A stretch of DNA of 64,000 nucleotides from Pogostemon cablin (lineage: Eukaryota; Streptophyta; Magnoliopsida; Lamiales; Lamiaceae), in assembly GCA_023678885.1 (NCBI GenBank), contig CM042994.1, positions 21,113,073 through 21,177,072 of the forward strand. The letters are read 5' to 3'. The notes beneath the pieces were generated by a model. The model saw nothing but the letters and a program-made list of their open reading frames with translations. It had not been told where the DNA came from and ran no database searches. The first letter of the stretch is position 1. The number at the start of each line of letters is the position of its first letter. The position numbers were made by a program, and so were the translations under genes. This document shows, piece after piece, positions 11,258-22,927 of this stretch.

Positions 11258-12013
11258 GATTAAATTAATGATGTGATTAGTATTGGTAACAACAACTAGG
11301 TTGCATGCCTCATATTTATATGTTATTCATGTGTTGGGAAACTTGTAAGAATATCTATATATGGAGTTGTATTTTGGTAAGACCCCTTTTAGGTGATTCT
11401 TTAATGTTAATTTTTTTTCAAGGGTTTGGTCATCCATATTAGAAACATTAATGTTGCAAGGTGAGTGATGTTTTCTTTTAAAAAAGGTAATAAAACTAAG
11501 TGAAGTCAAGAAACTAGAGTATCCTAATTTCTTGCAAAATAAGAATCTTAGTATTTGGTGTGTTTGGTTGAGGGTTTAGAAATTATTTTTTGGTTATGTA
11601 TAAATGCAAATTAACCCGTCGACTTGCATGTTAATTCACACACACATGAATTTATTTATTTATCTTTGCTCGAGTTAAATATGAATCGAATTAAAGTTTG
11701 GAACCTAGCAGGCTAGCTATATAGTTTCGATTATTAAATTAAAGTCTTTATGAATGGTTGCTGCTTCATTTTTTTATTTTTATTTTTCAAATTCCATTTT
11801 TAGTTTTCTTAAATAATTATCACTTCTTATTAAAATCACTATCACTTTTCAATAATTCGGATATCATTTTTTATTAAAATATTATTACTTCTTAATCTTC
11901 TCACGAATTTTTTTTCATTAGATGGTCTCACAGAAGTGTTTTTTTATATACTCATAATATTATTATTATTTTATTCCCCAACAAATTCACATTTAATTAA
12001 AGTGAAATATTTG
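11258..12013. other. GDSL upstream region
   Basis: Promoter side of the GDSL gene. At 11800-11945 there is a degenerate MITE-A-like patch (TATCACTTTTCAATAATTCG, GATGGTCTCACAGAAG). No other gene is seen. Confidence 0.5.
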
Positions 12014-12456
12014 TGTTGGAAAACTCACGTTCAATAACGTACTAACCCTATTCATGCATAGGGAGAAATCTTACCTTTCTCCGCAGGGTTAAGTTGCAGC
12101 GGAAGAAACAAGTTGATCGTCTGAACTGATTGGTACTCACGCTTGGTAAACTGTGATCTCTGGATCAAATCATACAACACGGGGCTGCAGATTGCGTTTT
12201 CACGATTTTGTATTAATTGTAAAGAATATGATGAAATGGGTTTCATTCTTATTCGGGAGAAAATATCGAGAACATGACTCAGCATTCTGTGTTCTACGTT
12301 TTTCACTTCTTCAACGTATATCATAACTGCATGGCGCACTGTTAATATCTCCAAAGAGATGGGAGTTAGAAAACCGTTTCATTAACTCCCTCTCTCTCCC
12401 TCTTATCCACTTTACATATGTGGAAAAAATAATAATTAATATTATTATTATTTACA
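12014..12456 (-). repeat. Copia 3' LTR
   Basis: Starts TGTTGGAAAACTCACG and ends TTATTTACA. Nearly full-length match to 19300-19744. Confidence 0.9.
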
Positions 12457-13656
12457 TCTTCTACTCACATATGAAGTCAAAAAGTCACCTGACTCATTTT
12501 CTTCATGAATCAAATTCTCGCACAGATTAATACATCGTGTGACCCACGAGATATGAATTTTAATCGCTATACACTTGTTAGAGATATATAGCAACTCAAC
12601 CAGTTTATCAATGAAACTCAACAAGCTCGCTATACCCCAGAACTCTTGAACATTTAACATAAGTTGACATATCTCTTTCCAATCCCTAAATTTGTCAGAG
12701 CAAATTCAACCTTTTTGCAAAAAAACTATGTATTCATAATCAAGACCCTGCTTGATTGACTAGTCAATGAATCACAATGGTATATGTTAAATTAAGACGT
12801 TCTTCCCATCTCATTAAGTATCTACAGTCTCCCACTGTAGCTGCTTTCCTAGACATGTACCGCATCGCCGTTATTAACCATAGCTCTTTTGGTAACATGC
12901 TAAAGTAGCAATACCAAATTGAAGACTTAGAATATAGTAGAAAGTCATAAGGGTAACCAATAGATAAAGACTCATACTTTTGAGAAAATAGGGATAATTT
13001 TCTCAATCTTGTTGCGTCAACTTAGCACATATCGTTTTCCTAAAACACATGTCACAATGTCTTTAACTTCCTTTCAAGAAAGCGTATGTCGTATTTCATC
13101 TAATTTAGACATCGTGTAAATCAGAGTTCAAGTGTGTCCCATACACCTAACTCGGATATCCTCCCTCTAAGGTATAGGATCTCCGTCGATTTAGCTTTAC
13201 AACAAGTTGGATTAGATTCGTGTCGAAATCTATCCCGATTACATTAATCATAGTAATCTCATCTCTGTGCTCCCACTAAGCCAGAGGCGATTGCTCGTAT
13301 GAGAGAGTCAATTATAACTTGCCGACATTCTATTATATATGAACCATCACATATAATTTATAAAACATATATGTATAGTTAAGCCATTAACTATTCCATT
13401 AACATACACAAACATATTCAACTCATCATTTTAAATCCTTCGCAAACTCAATCCCTTTACATGTACTATGTATACATCTCTAGGAATTGGTTTGGTAAAA
13501 AGATATGCTAACATCAAACGAGTAGAAATGTAACTAAGAATCATTTTCCTTTTATCTATAATACCTCTAACAAAGTTGAACTTTATGTCATTGTGTTTGG
13601 TTTATCCATTATATTTGGGATTTTTTGTGTAAGTAATAACAGCCTGATTATCACAA
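12457..13656 (-). other. Copia 3' non-coding region
   Basis: Between the RNase H remnant and the 3' LTR. It contains AGTGGGAGACTGT on the minus strand (12838-12826), a purine-rich tract typical of copia 3' ends, although it is some 370 bases from the LTR found here. No intact ORF. Confidence 0.5.
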
Positions 13657-16600
13657 TTAATTAAAACAGCTCCCACTGGAGTGTTTGAGACCTTCAAATA
13701 TTTCATGAATCTTCTCAACCAAATAGTCTCTTGAACTGCAGACGCACATGCCACAAACTCGATTTTCATTAGTGGACAGTGCTATGCAAGTCTGTTTCTT
13801 GCTACACCATAAGATTGCTCTATTGTTGAGCAAGAAGACATAACCGAGATAGTCTGCAGTCAATTACATTGACATATGGTACTCTGGCCATTTCATTCTT
13901 TTCTTCTTGAGTCTTAGGACACATTTGCTGATTCAATGATTCGTCTTTCAGAATGGGAGTATCTATAGGTTTGCAGGTGTCCATTTTAAACCGTTCTAAA
14001 AGTTTCTTGATGTAAGTCTCTTGAGACAAACCCAATAATTTTTTTGAACGATCCTTATGGATCTACACACCAAAGTATGTACTCTGCTTTACCCATATCT
14101 TTCATTTCGAAATTTGAAGACAGCTATCCTTTTACGGTTTCAAGATACTCTTTTGCTATTTCCAGCTAGTAGTATGTCATCCATATACAAGGATAGAATC
14201 ACAAAATAACCATTGGATCGTTTAACGTAAACACTGTGGTCTTCGTTTATCATAACGAAGTTATATGAGGTGAACGTAGTGGAACCTCAAATACCATTGT
14301 TTAGAGGATCGTATGAGTCCGTAGATCTACTTCTTAATCTACTAACTTTATCCTCTTGATCTTGAAGAATAAATCCTACAGGCTGTTGCATGTAGATTTC
14401 TTCTTCTAATTCTCCATTGAGAAATACAGTCATAACATTTATTTGTTGTAATTCTAAATCCATACTAGCCACTATAGCCAACAGTAGACAAATCAAGGCA
14501 ATCCTCACTATAGGTGAAAAGGTTTCTACGTACTCTATACCCTTGTTGAGTATAACCTTTTGCCACCAAGCGAGCTTTCTACCTCTCTATTGAGCAATCA
14601 ACAGTTCTTTTGATTTTGAGAATCCATTTATTCCCAATTTTCTTTCGTCCCTTTGGAAGATCTACAAGTCCCCAAACTTGATTTGACTTCATAGACTCAA
14701 TCTCCTCTTTCATCCATTTCTCCTTTGCCGGACAAGTTAGAGCTTCTGCAACGTTTCTGGGCTCTTCCTCGTCAACAGGAGAATCATCTCCATTTTCTGG
14801 TGAAACTAAGAAGGCTTGTCCTTCAATGTCATAATGCTTTTTAGGCATATGTTTCCTAGAACTTTTCAAGATGAGATAACTGATAATTGTCTTCTGTTAG
14901 ATAAAATGCTCTTATTGGGAATCACCTGATTCTCAATCGGCAAATATCTATCAAGATCCACATCATCAACTATCAAGATCCACACCATCAGTCATCAGCT
15001 TATTACTCCTACTTGGATCTTATAGGTATTGGTTTTCTACTATCTCGAAAATAGGTCCGGCATCCCGGATGCCCCCTTTACTAGAAAATTCAGTTTTCAG
15101 AAAATGAACATTATGTGATTTTGTCTTAGTTAAGCTTCCATCGTGATCTCCTATGAACACGTAACCCTTAGAATGTATGAAGTATCTTATGAAGATACAC
15201 TTTTTGCCTCTAGGACCCAACTTTCCGTACTGACTCGATGAATCATGTACTAAGTTGTTGATCCCCAAGCTCTAATGTTACTCAAGTCGAGTTTTCTACC
15301 CATCCAAAGTTCATATGGAGTTGAAGCAACTGACTAAGAAGGCACGCAATTAAGCACATAAGCTGCTGTGAATAACAAATCTCCTCAAAAAGAGATCGGT
15401 AGATTAGCTAGTGCCATCATGGATCTAACCATCTTCCAACAAAGTCCTATTCCTTTTTTAAGCAACACCATTTTGCTGAAACGTATAAGGAACAATTAAT
15501 TGTCGGATTATACCCTTTTCATTAAAAAATTCCTTGAATTATTCTGATAGATATTCACGTCCTTTATTAGTTCTTAAATTTTGATAGATTTGTCCTTTTG
15601 ATTTTCAACTTCACTCAAGTATCGTCTAAAACAATCCAATGCTTTAGACTTATGAGATATCAAATAGACATATCCAAAACTTGAATAATCATCAATGAAT
15701 GTAATGAAATAGTGAGCTCCATGTCGTGCTTTCATATTTACAAGATCACATATATCGGAATGGATTACTTCTAATAAAGATTCAGACTTAATAGCTTTAC
15801 CCAAAAAAGGTTTTCAAGTCATTTTTCCAGCAAGACAGTGTTCGCATTTGGATAATTCGACCTTAGAAGAAAGATTAACAATCCTTCCACAAGTCTATTC
15901 ATCTATCTTGCTCAACATGACTTAATCTAGCATGCCAAACATCATCATTCATATTTGCATTGCTAGAAGAACAAGCGTTTAGTGAATATGAATAATCATC
16001 ATAACAACTAAACGTCATTCTTTTACAATTTAAAAACCATAAAGTCATCAGTCATATGTCCAGATGCATAACAAGTATCATCAATGCTAATTACCACAGT
16101 AAATAATACATCATAACCTAAATTAAGTAGAACTGTAATAGAAATTAGATTTCGCGTGATCTCCGGAGCATATAGAACATCATGTAGGATAAAGACCTGA
16201 CTATTGTCAAGGTCCAATTTGCAAGTCTCAAGTCCTCTGACTTCGACTCGAGCATTGTTTTCTACATCCACCATCTAGTCCCCTTCGGAACATGATAGAA
16301 ATCTACAAAAACTCCTTTTATCTCTTGCCACACGGTCCATTGCTCCTGAGTCTATAATCCACAGAGGATAAGAATCATTAAGCAAGACAGTACTCGAGAC
16401 ATTAATTCCACACAAAACAGAATAAGATTAATTTACATTGTCCCTCCGGACTCAAGGCATTCACTAGCATAATGACCAAGCTTACTACTATTGTAATATG
16501 GCATCTTGCTTTTATCCTTCTTATTCTATTTGTCATGCTTCTTTTCCTTTTTCTATTCATCAATTTTAGTTAGATTATTTTAAGGCTTACCACCACCACC

Positions 16601-17300
16601 GTAGGATCGTATTCCCTTCTTTCCCTTCTTCCAATTCCTTTTCCTTTTGAAGCCCGAAGCTCCCTTGGAAGTAGAACTGGTATAGAAGCCCAAGAAGAAG
16701 GCTTCGAGGCTCCGAGCCTCTCATTTTCCAACTCAACATGACAAGCAGTATCATTGAAAGTCTTAATGCTTTCATTATGAGTCAAGTTGGCTTTTAGATG
16801 TTCCCTACGATCAGGTAAAGAGCGGATCAGGGCTTGAATTTGTTGTTCATCAAAGAGTATATGACCGGCAGTCTTAAGTCCAATAATCATATTAGACATC
16901 TCCCTGAGATGTTGTCTAATGTTATGATTTGGTTTCCTGTTGTAAGTATCGAACTTCATAATCAATTGCCTAAGTCTTGTAACCGATGTACCACCATACT
17001 TCTGATGCAGATACACCCAGATATCATGTGTGGTGAGATTCATGAATTATCGCATCGATTACTGAGCTTACAAGAATACCTCATGTAATGGAATTTTTCA
17101 TTTCCATGTCTGGTACGCTTCTTGGTCACACCTCCCTTGATTTCCAATTTTCTCGCCTGGTTCAGCCATCACTTGATTTATAGCATTCAATGTATCTTGT
17201 TCATATAATACGTACCAAATTTTATGACGTCTTGTGTCATAATTGTCATCATTGAGTATCTCATCTTTGTTCAACTTAGCGACAATCGATTTTGATATTA
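13657..17300 (-). pseudogene. Copia Gag-Pol polyprotein remnant
   Basis: Fragments in several frames on the minus strand show, in order: Gag UBN2-type domain (17043-16570, with VYLHQKYGGTSVTRLRQLIM and LRSLPDRREHLKANLTH-like sequence); a damaged zinc knuckle near 16450-16510; protease/pre-integrase region (16274-16023, VLYAPEITRNLISI); integrase core (15804-15574, VIHSDICD, FITFIDDYSSFGYVYLI); RT (14869-14579 with WKEEIESMKSNQVW-like start, 14508-14287, YMDD at 14187-14176); and RNase H (13863-13657). Each is interrupted by stops or frameshifts, so no functional polyprotein is made. Confidence 0.9.
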
Positions 17301-17639
17301 TTTTCTTTGATAGAGATTAAAGTGATTCAGTATGTTAATAATATTTTATTAAGTTTTACGTTAAGCCAAATAGAGACATCTCAATCAATAACACAAGATT
17401 TAATCTCAAAAAATAGCTCGGAGACTACTAATCATCCATCTCATCAAATATCATCATATTAGATTCTTGCTTCAAAACGTAAAACACGTTCAAGTAATCA
17501 ACAATAATATTGAACAGCCACTTATAAATTGAACTTGAACAACCATTCACAATAGCAAAAACACCAAGTCTAACAAGTCATGAACATAAAATTCTAATGA
17601 ACTCCATGAGTTTCCAATTAGAAATACAATGGAAATGAA

Positions 17640-17969
17640 TTAAGGAAATCTATGGATTAATCTCCCTAATTTATCATTACTAGATTTCCATCGATGCTCA
17701 TAATCAAATTTCTTAGTCCCCACACTATAAATACCTTGCCCTAGAGGATTTATGTGAGGATTTTTTATCTGACGCTTCTCTCGACCACTTAGTCTCAAAG
17801 AATCAAAACGTCGAATCATTCTCATCCTTAAGCAGACTGATCTTAGTGCATGTGTCCTATCTTTTGCTTCAGAAGCATCGGCCAAATCTTGTATAATTTG
17901 ACAACCATTAGGTTCTACTTTATAAGTCTCCCACTGAACCCAAAAATCCTTTTGTAGGTAAGGAGGCAA
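17640..17969 (-). CDS. ORF of 109 codons in copia leader, function unknown
   Basis: Begins MPPYLQKDFWVQWETYK and is charged, with HALRSVCLRMRMIRRFDSLR and REKRQIKNPHINPLGQG. I do not recognise a domain. It has the element's strand, and the surrounding frames are full of stops. It may be an extra reading frame carried by the element, a captured host fragment, or chance. The Met chosen is simply the first in the open frame. Confidence 0.3.
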   Translation of the reverse strand: MPPYLQKDFWVQWETYKVEPNGCQIIQDLADASEAKDRTHALRSVCLRMRMIRRFDSLRLSGREKRQIKNPHINPLGQGIYSVGTKKFDYEHRWKSSNDKLGRLIHRFP

Positions 17970-18539
17970 AGTATTCGCTCAGGTCTCAGGAATGGAAACT
18001 TGGAAATACTTATCACGTGGAATCGTATTACTATAAATTAAAGGTATCAGTCAGTTGTAGAGTTCAATCAAATCAATTACGTGGTCCCTTATGTTGTGTG
18101 TAGGCTTCAATTTATAATTCAAAACATGGAGGACTTCTTCTTTAGTCCTAATGTCTTCCTCTGAAATTATTCACCGTCTTGACATTCCTTTGAGAAAACG
18201 AGCAACCAAAAACAAACATACCAGTGTTAGTCAAACAATATCACATGAATTTTCTCTCCATTTAATGCATATGGAAACAACTTCCCAAGATGCAACAGGC
18301 ACATTCACAAGTGAATCAGTTCAACTCACTTTGGTCTCACTTTCATAGGCTACAGGAGTTTTGAACAATTATAACAACACTTAACACCATGAATTTAAAA
18401 TTAAATGACATATTAAGGTGCGTTATTACCAAAATTACAACCGAATAGCCACCTCATGGGTTCGTATTCAACAAACATGTCATAAAATGAAGTAAATCCT
18501 CACATAAACACTAAAGATGATGTCAAACGCTCTCGAAAA

Positions 18540-18900
18540 CATCACCATAGGACTCAAAATGCTGAAAACACGTCGAAAAACACTGGACAGTCACCGGAAA
18601 ATGCTTGCATTCGCCTCCACTCGCCGTCACGCACCTGCTGGAGACTCCACGCGCCGCCACGCACTCTCACGCGCCTCCACACACGCTGCTAGATATCCCA
18701 CGCATTGGTATGCGTGCTCACGCGCCTCCACGCGACGTCACGCCTTGGAGGCTGGGAGGTTACTACCGGCGCGTGTCTTACACACGCCGTCATCGATGAA
18801 GGTTTCTGTCAGCGCGTGAAATACACGCGCCACTACCGGGGCCGTTAGTCTTCGGCGCGTGTCTCTCACGCGCTGTCTCCAGAGCCGCCGCTTGCCAGAG
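18540..18900. repeat. GC-rich tandem repeat in copia leader
   Basis: Repeated CACGCGCCTCCACGC and CGGCGCGTGTCTTACACACGC-type units in an otherwise AT-rich element, rich in CpG. The period is irregular. Confidence 0.65.
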
Positions 18901-19280
18901 CGTGAAAGTCACTTGCCACCGAGTGTCAAAAAATCATATCTTGAGTTATAGAAGGCCAAAAAATACAGAAAAAATACTAACTGACTCCTCTCGACAAGCC
19001 CTATCCATTAGTATAAACAAAACATGCTTTTGCTTGCGTGGAAAAATGACGAAAATTGAACCCATTATGAGCGTTAAAGGTTTAAAAACGTCATATATAC
19101 ATACCCACTGGAAATAACGTAATTTATCTTAAACTCACATAATGACCCATCAATGTCATATAATTCACCAATCATATAACATCAAACACTAGAATCATGT
19201 ATGAGCATTTATACTGGAAAAAAGCAGAAAACTAAGAAACATGAAATATCTTAATTCCAGAAAATCAAACGGAGTACCAA

Positions 19281-19298
19281 CCATTGGCTCTGATACCA
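19281..19298 (-). other. Copia primer-binding site
   Basis: Minus strand TGGTATCAGAGCCAATGG, complementary to the 3' end of plant initiator tRNA-Met, directly inside the 5' LTR. Confidence 0.9.
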
Positions 19299-19299
19299 A

Positions 19300-19744
19300 A
19301 GTTAGAAAACTCACGTTCAATAACGTACTAACCCTATTCATGCATAAGGAGAAATCTTATCTTTCTCCGTAGGGTTAAGTTGCAACGGAAGAAACAAGTT
19401 GATCGTCTGAACCGATTGATACTCACGCTTGGTAAACTGTGATCTCTGGATCAAACCATACAACATGGGGCCGTAGATTGTATTTTCACGATTTTATATT
19501 AATTGTAAAGAATATGATGAAATGGGTTTCATTTTTATTCGGGAGAGAAAACATCGAGAACACGACTCAGCATTCTGTGTTCTACGTTTTTCACTTCTTC
19601 AGCGTATATCATAACTGCATGGCGCAGTGTTAATATCCCTAAAGAGATGGGAGTTAGAAAACCGTTTCATTAACTCCCTCTCTCTTCCTCTTATCCACTT
19701 TTCATATGTGGAAAAAATAATAATTTATATTATTATTATCTACA
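19300..19744 (-). repeat. Copia 5' LTR
   Basis: Pairs with 12014-12456. Its inner terminal bases are mutated (AGTTAG instead of TGTTGG). Confidence 0.9.
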
Positions 19745-20189
19745 ATTTCATAATTAATGAATCTTTATTACTGTGTTAGAAAGAAATTTGTAGTCAACAA
19801 TACCACTGACCAAATAAGTTGAACTGGTTAACTACGATAATTTCATATTTACTTATTTGAAGGGAAAAAAACTATTTAACTTTGAGATTTTCTTTGAGAG
19901 AGTAAGAAGACATGATAAAAATGTAGATACTTGAATTTTATTGCTTATTAAAGGAAAATATGTAACAAATTAAGGCAATAATTATCAATTAATTATTTAT
20001 TTGTTAAGGGATTTAAATAGATCTATTCCTAAAATAAATGAGTAAACAATTGATAATTAGACCAGATCCAGTCAAATAAGTCTGACTTAAAGCCTAAGCA
20101 AGTGAAAGGCCCAAGCCCGCAGAATCAGGTCAAATCAGCCCTGGACCAATCAGATTGTGAGTTATTTATGGGGCATCCTCATCCTTCAC

Positions 20190-20200
20190 CTATATAAGGA
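20190..20200 (+). promoter_or_regulatory. TATA-box-like site of an LTR or pararetroviral promoter
   Basis: CTATATAAGGA follows a CCAAT-containing stretch (GGACCAATCAGATTG near 20142-20157) and precedes a GC-richer leader with tandem repeats. This looks like a retroelement or pararetrovirus promoter rather than a host gene, because no host ORF follows. Confidence 0.4.
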
Positions 20201-20309
20201 GCCCTCTTCCATTCATTCCTAGAACACACTAAAACATTTGAAGACGCAGATGCTTCTGAAGAGATCAATAATACGAGCAGTGCTCCCTTGAGATCTTCAA
20301 GCATCTTCA

Positions 20310-20550
20310 AGCCAAGAACGGCCTCCGATCCGAGATCAAGGTGCCAAGCCCCCTCCGATCTGGCGTTCTTCCAGCCAACCGCCTTCGATCAGAGATTAAG
20401 GTGTCAAGCCCCTCCGATCTGGCGTTCTTCCAGCCAACTGCCTGCGATCCGAGATCAAGGTTCTAGCCCCTCTGATCCAGTGTTGGTCAGAAACAACACT
20501 CGATCTGAGATCAAGGTGCTAAGCCCCTCAGATTCGATGTTTCTTCCAGT
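20310..20550. repeat. About 59-bp tandem repeat, four units
   Basis: Four imperfect head-to-tail units, each with CGATC-GAGAT-AAGG, then AAGCCCCTC-GAT, and in most units GTTCTTCCAGCCAAC. The plus-strand ORF 20288-20575 is repetitive because of this and is not taken as a gene. It lies downstream of the TATA-like site, possibly in the leader of a retroelement. Confidence 0.75.
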
Positions 20551-21209
20551 TAGACTCATCCAACAGTCTTTGTGAAGTCAACGGTGTTCTACTATATTGA
20601 ACGACGTTCTTCATAAGAAGTCTTCAAGTCAACGTTCAATCCAAACAAAGGCTCGACGCCTCTGGATCAACGTCAAGACTACACATCCGAGCTCGACAAG
20701 CTTCATCCGAAGATCCGGCTCAACACACACGCTATCAACACAGTCAGTGCAGTCAACACATACACAACCAGTCAAAGTCAAATCAAGCCAAATTGGTTCG
20801 AGAGAATAATCAGAGCATTGATTGAAATTGTAACTCGTTTACATATCTTATAAATTAAATACATCTGAAATTATTTTTATACACCAATTTGTTTTTATTT
20901 CATCATAAAAATAAAATTTGTTGTTACAAAAACAAATATATATTCATAGATCACAATGATAGTTAATGACTCGTAATACTTGATCTTCTTGAAGTAAGAA
21001 TAATAACTATTTAAAAATATAAGTTATCAAACACGCATGAACCTATAAACCTTTGCCTTTTAAATCAACATATTTAACCTTATTTAAAAATAAGTTAGGA
21101 GTTCAATTAGAGTCAACGTGTGGCACCGCTATGCCTAGATAGAAGTTAGATTAAGTTTTAAATTAATTTTTATTATTAAATTAAATAAAATTATTAAAAA
21201 TAAAATAAA
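20551..21209. other. Probable retroelement remnant and spacer
   Basis: Continues from the repeat with a GC-richer non-coding part to about 20820, then AT-rich sequence with AATAAA-type signals. It could be the rest of a solo LTR or leader. No gene. Confidence 0.4.
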
Positions 21210-21970
21210 GGGGTGGCTATTTGCACCCCAAATCTACTAAATAAACCCCACTAAATTAAAAATTTAAAATATGTTTACATGAAAAAACATAAATATCCTT
21301 TTATAAATAATAAAATAAGATTAATTATAAAAAATTATTATACAACCCAATTAAATTTTTAAATACACCCCATATAATCACTAATTAAACGATGCTGATG
21401 CAGAATTCATGACCTTTTTTATTCTAAAACACGCGATTTGAACCCAAATAGGCCAAACAACGTGATATGCAAGCATCAGAATCATCATCCAATTAGTCTT
21501 CTTGATCGTCCTTACACCATCAGACACCCTACCATTGTGATTCATATTATTTGTTCCAAATTTGAAGAAGGTCTTTGAGTTCTTCTGCCCATCTCTCCAA
21601 AGAAATCCTCGAAAGAAATAACTGCCTCATCTTATTCCGTTCCACCCCGATCAATTTCATTTCAGACAACTCTCTGAACGATTCCATTCATCTGGTCGAC
21701 ATCCACCTACAATCATCTCCTGATCTTCCTCCTCGCAACCACACCAGTCCAGCGTTGTTCCTCTTTTCTATTTTACAAGTTTAACTTTTCCTTTTTTTAA
21801 AATTTTTTTTGATTAATTAGTTTTTTTAATTTGAAAATAGTTTATTAAAAGAGTAATATTGTCTTTGCATGGGTGTATTTAGTAATTTAAATGTATAGGT
21901 TTTAATTTGAGTGATGTACATATAATAATTGGGGTTTATCTAATAATTTTGGGGTATAAATAGTCGACCC
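21210..21970. mobile_element. MULE-type DNA transposon with gene-like insert
   Basis: Terminal inverted repeats of about 40 bp: left GGGGTGGCTATTTGCACCCC, right end the complement of GGGTCGACTATTTATACCCC; both continue with ATAAACCCCA. The 9-bp flanks TAAAATAAA (21201-21209) and TACAATAAA (21971-21979) match at 8 of 9. The centre (about 21390-21785) is clearly richer in C and resembles coding sequence (plus ORF 21575-21784), unlike the AT-rich ends, as in Pack-MULEs that capture gene pieces. No transposase is present. Confidence 0.75.
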
Positions 21971-21979
21971 TACAATAAA

Positions 21980-22927
21980 ATAACTACCACTACTTTCCTA
22001 CTTAAACATATTAACCTAAGGGGCACCGTTTCATCCTAATATCATCCTTAGCTTAGATGTTTCTTTTAACATAACCCCACTAGAGAGTATAAAAAATAAA
22101 ATTAAAAGATTAAGCTATTGGGCTTCATCGCCTACAATCTTTTTGACTAGGCCCACTTAATTTTTTTTACGACAATCCACATGTCCAGCCTCAGGCCCAG
22201 CAAAACTAAACACCATCAGCCATTTTTCATGCGTATGCTGTTTCGGAGGTATATAATTTACGATAAAATAATATATCCATTATTTACTTTTGTTTAATAA
22301 ATAAATTGTAAAAAATGAGTTACAATATTACATAAATTCGAGTTCCTTTTGGATTTCCTTCTTATCAATCACAACTGCAGCATTGTCATCATATCGTATT
22401 ATCATACCGCTGTCACGTTTAAGTTCTTTACAGGTAGGCAAAGACTTGGGTGAGACAATCTCACGGATCCCCTTATGTGAAACGAATCACTCATTAACTC
22501 ATTAATTATAATTTTAAGGGTCCTGTTTGGTTGTAATCAAATTAAAAAATTAAAAATTTAATTATAAAAGTAAATTAATTAGGTTTTTTATGTATATATT
22601 TTTGTATATATATAATGTTATTTTTTAAATTATATTTTTATTATTAAAATTTTTATTAATTTAAAATTGTTATTCATTTAAATATTATAAATTTATAAAA
22701 TGTGATACTCAATTGATGAAAAGTGATAACAGTGTTGTGAACTATTACTTGAACAATTTATAATATAATGAAAAATGATAACATTTTAAACGAAAAGTGA
22801 TAATATTTTTAATAAAAAGTGAACTAATTATCAAAGTGCAATTCACAAGTAATTTATAGAATGAGTAAATGTGATAATATTTTTAATAAAAAGTGATTCT
22901 TAATCAAAGGATAAATGATATCTGTAT
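21980..22927. other. AT-rich spacer with degenerate MITE-A sequence
   Basis: At 22446-22480 and 22690-22910 there are GAGACAATCTCACGG and repeated AAGTGATAA blocks of the MITE-A family. No gene is seen. Confidence 0.5.

Larger units (their letters stand above)
17301..19280 (-). other. Copia 5' leader region, unusually long
   Basis: Nearly 2 kb lies between gag and the primer-binding site. It contains an uninterrupted 109-codon minus-strand ORF (17969-17640) with no Gag similarity that I recognise, and a GC-rich segment at 18540-18900 built from CACGCGCCTCCACGC-like repeats. Plus-strand ORFs at 18517-18819 and 18605-18799 are by-products of that repeat. Confidence 0.6.
12014..19744 (-). mobile_element. 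Ty1/copia LTR retrotransposon, decayed
   Basis: LTRs at 12014-12456 and 19300-19744 flank a 6.8 kb interior holding remnants of gag, protease, integrase, RT and RNase H in copia order on the minus strand. The primer-binding site is TGGTATCAGAGCCAATGG (19298-19281, minus). Flanking 5-mers ATTTG (12009-12013) and ATTTC (19745-19749) look like a target-site duplication with one later change. By hand alignment the two LTRs differ at about 25-30 of some 443 positions, mainly C/T and G/A. Confidence 0.92.

Noticed and set aside
18517..18819. His/Arg/Ala-rich plus-strand ORF
   Set aside because: Created by the GC-rich tandem repeat in the copia leader and antisense to the element.
20288..20575. 95-codon Pro/Ser/Arg-rich ORF
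   Set aside because: Follows the 59-bp tandem repeat; the other frames are equally repetitive.
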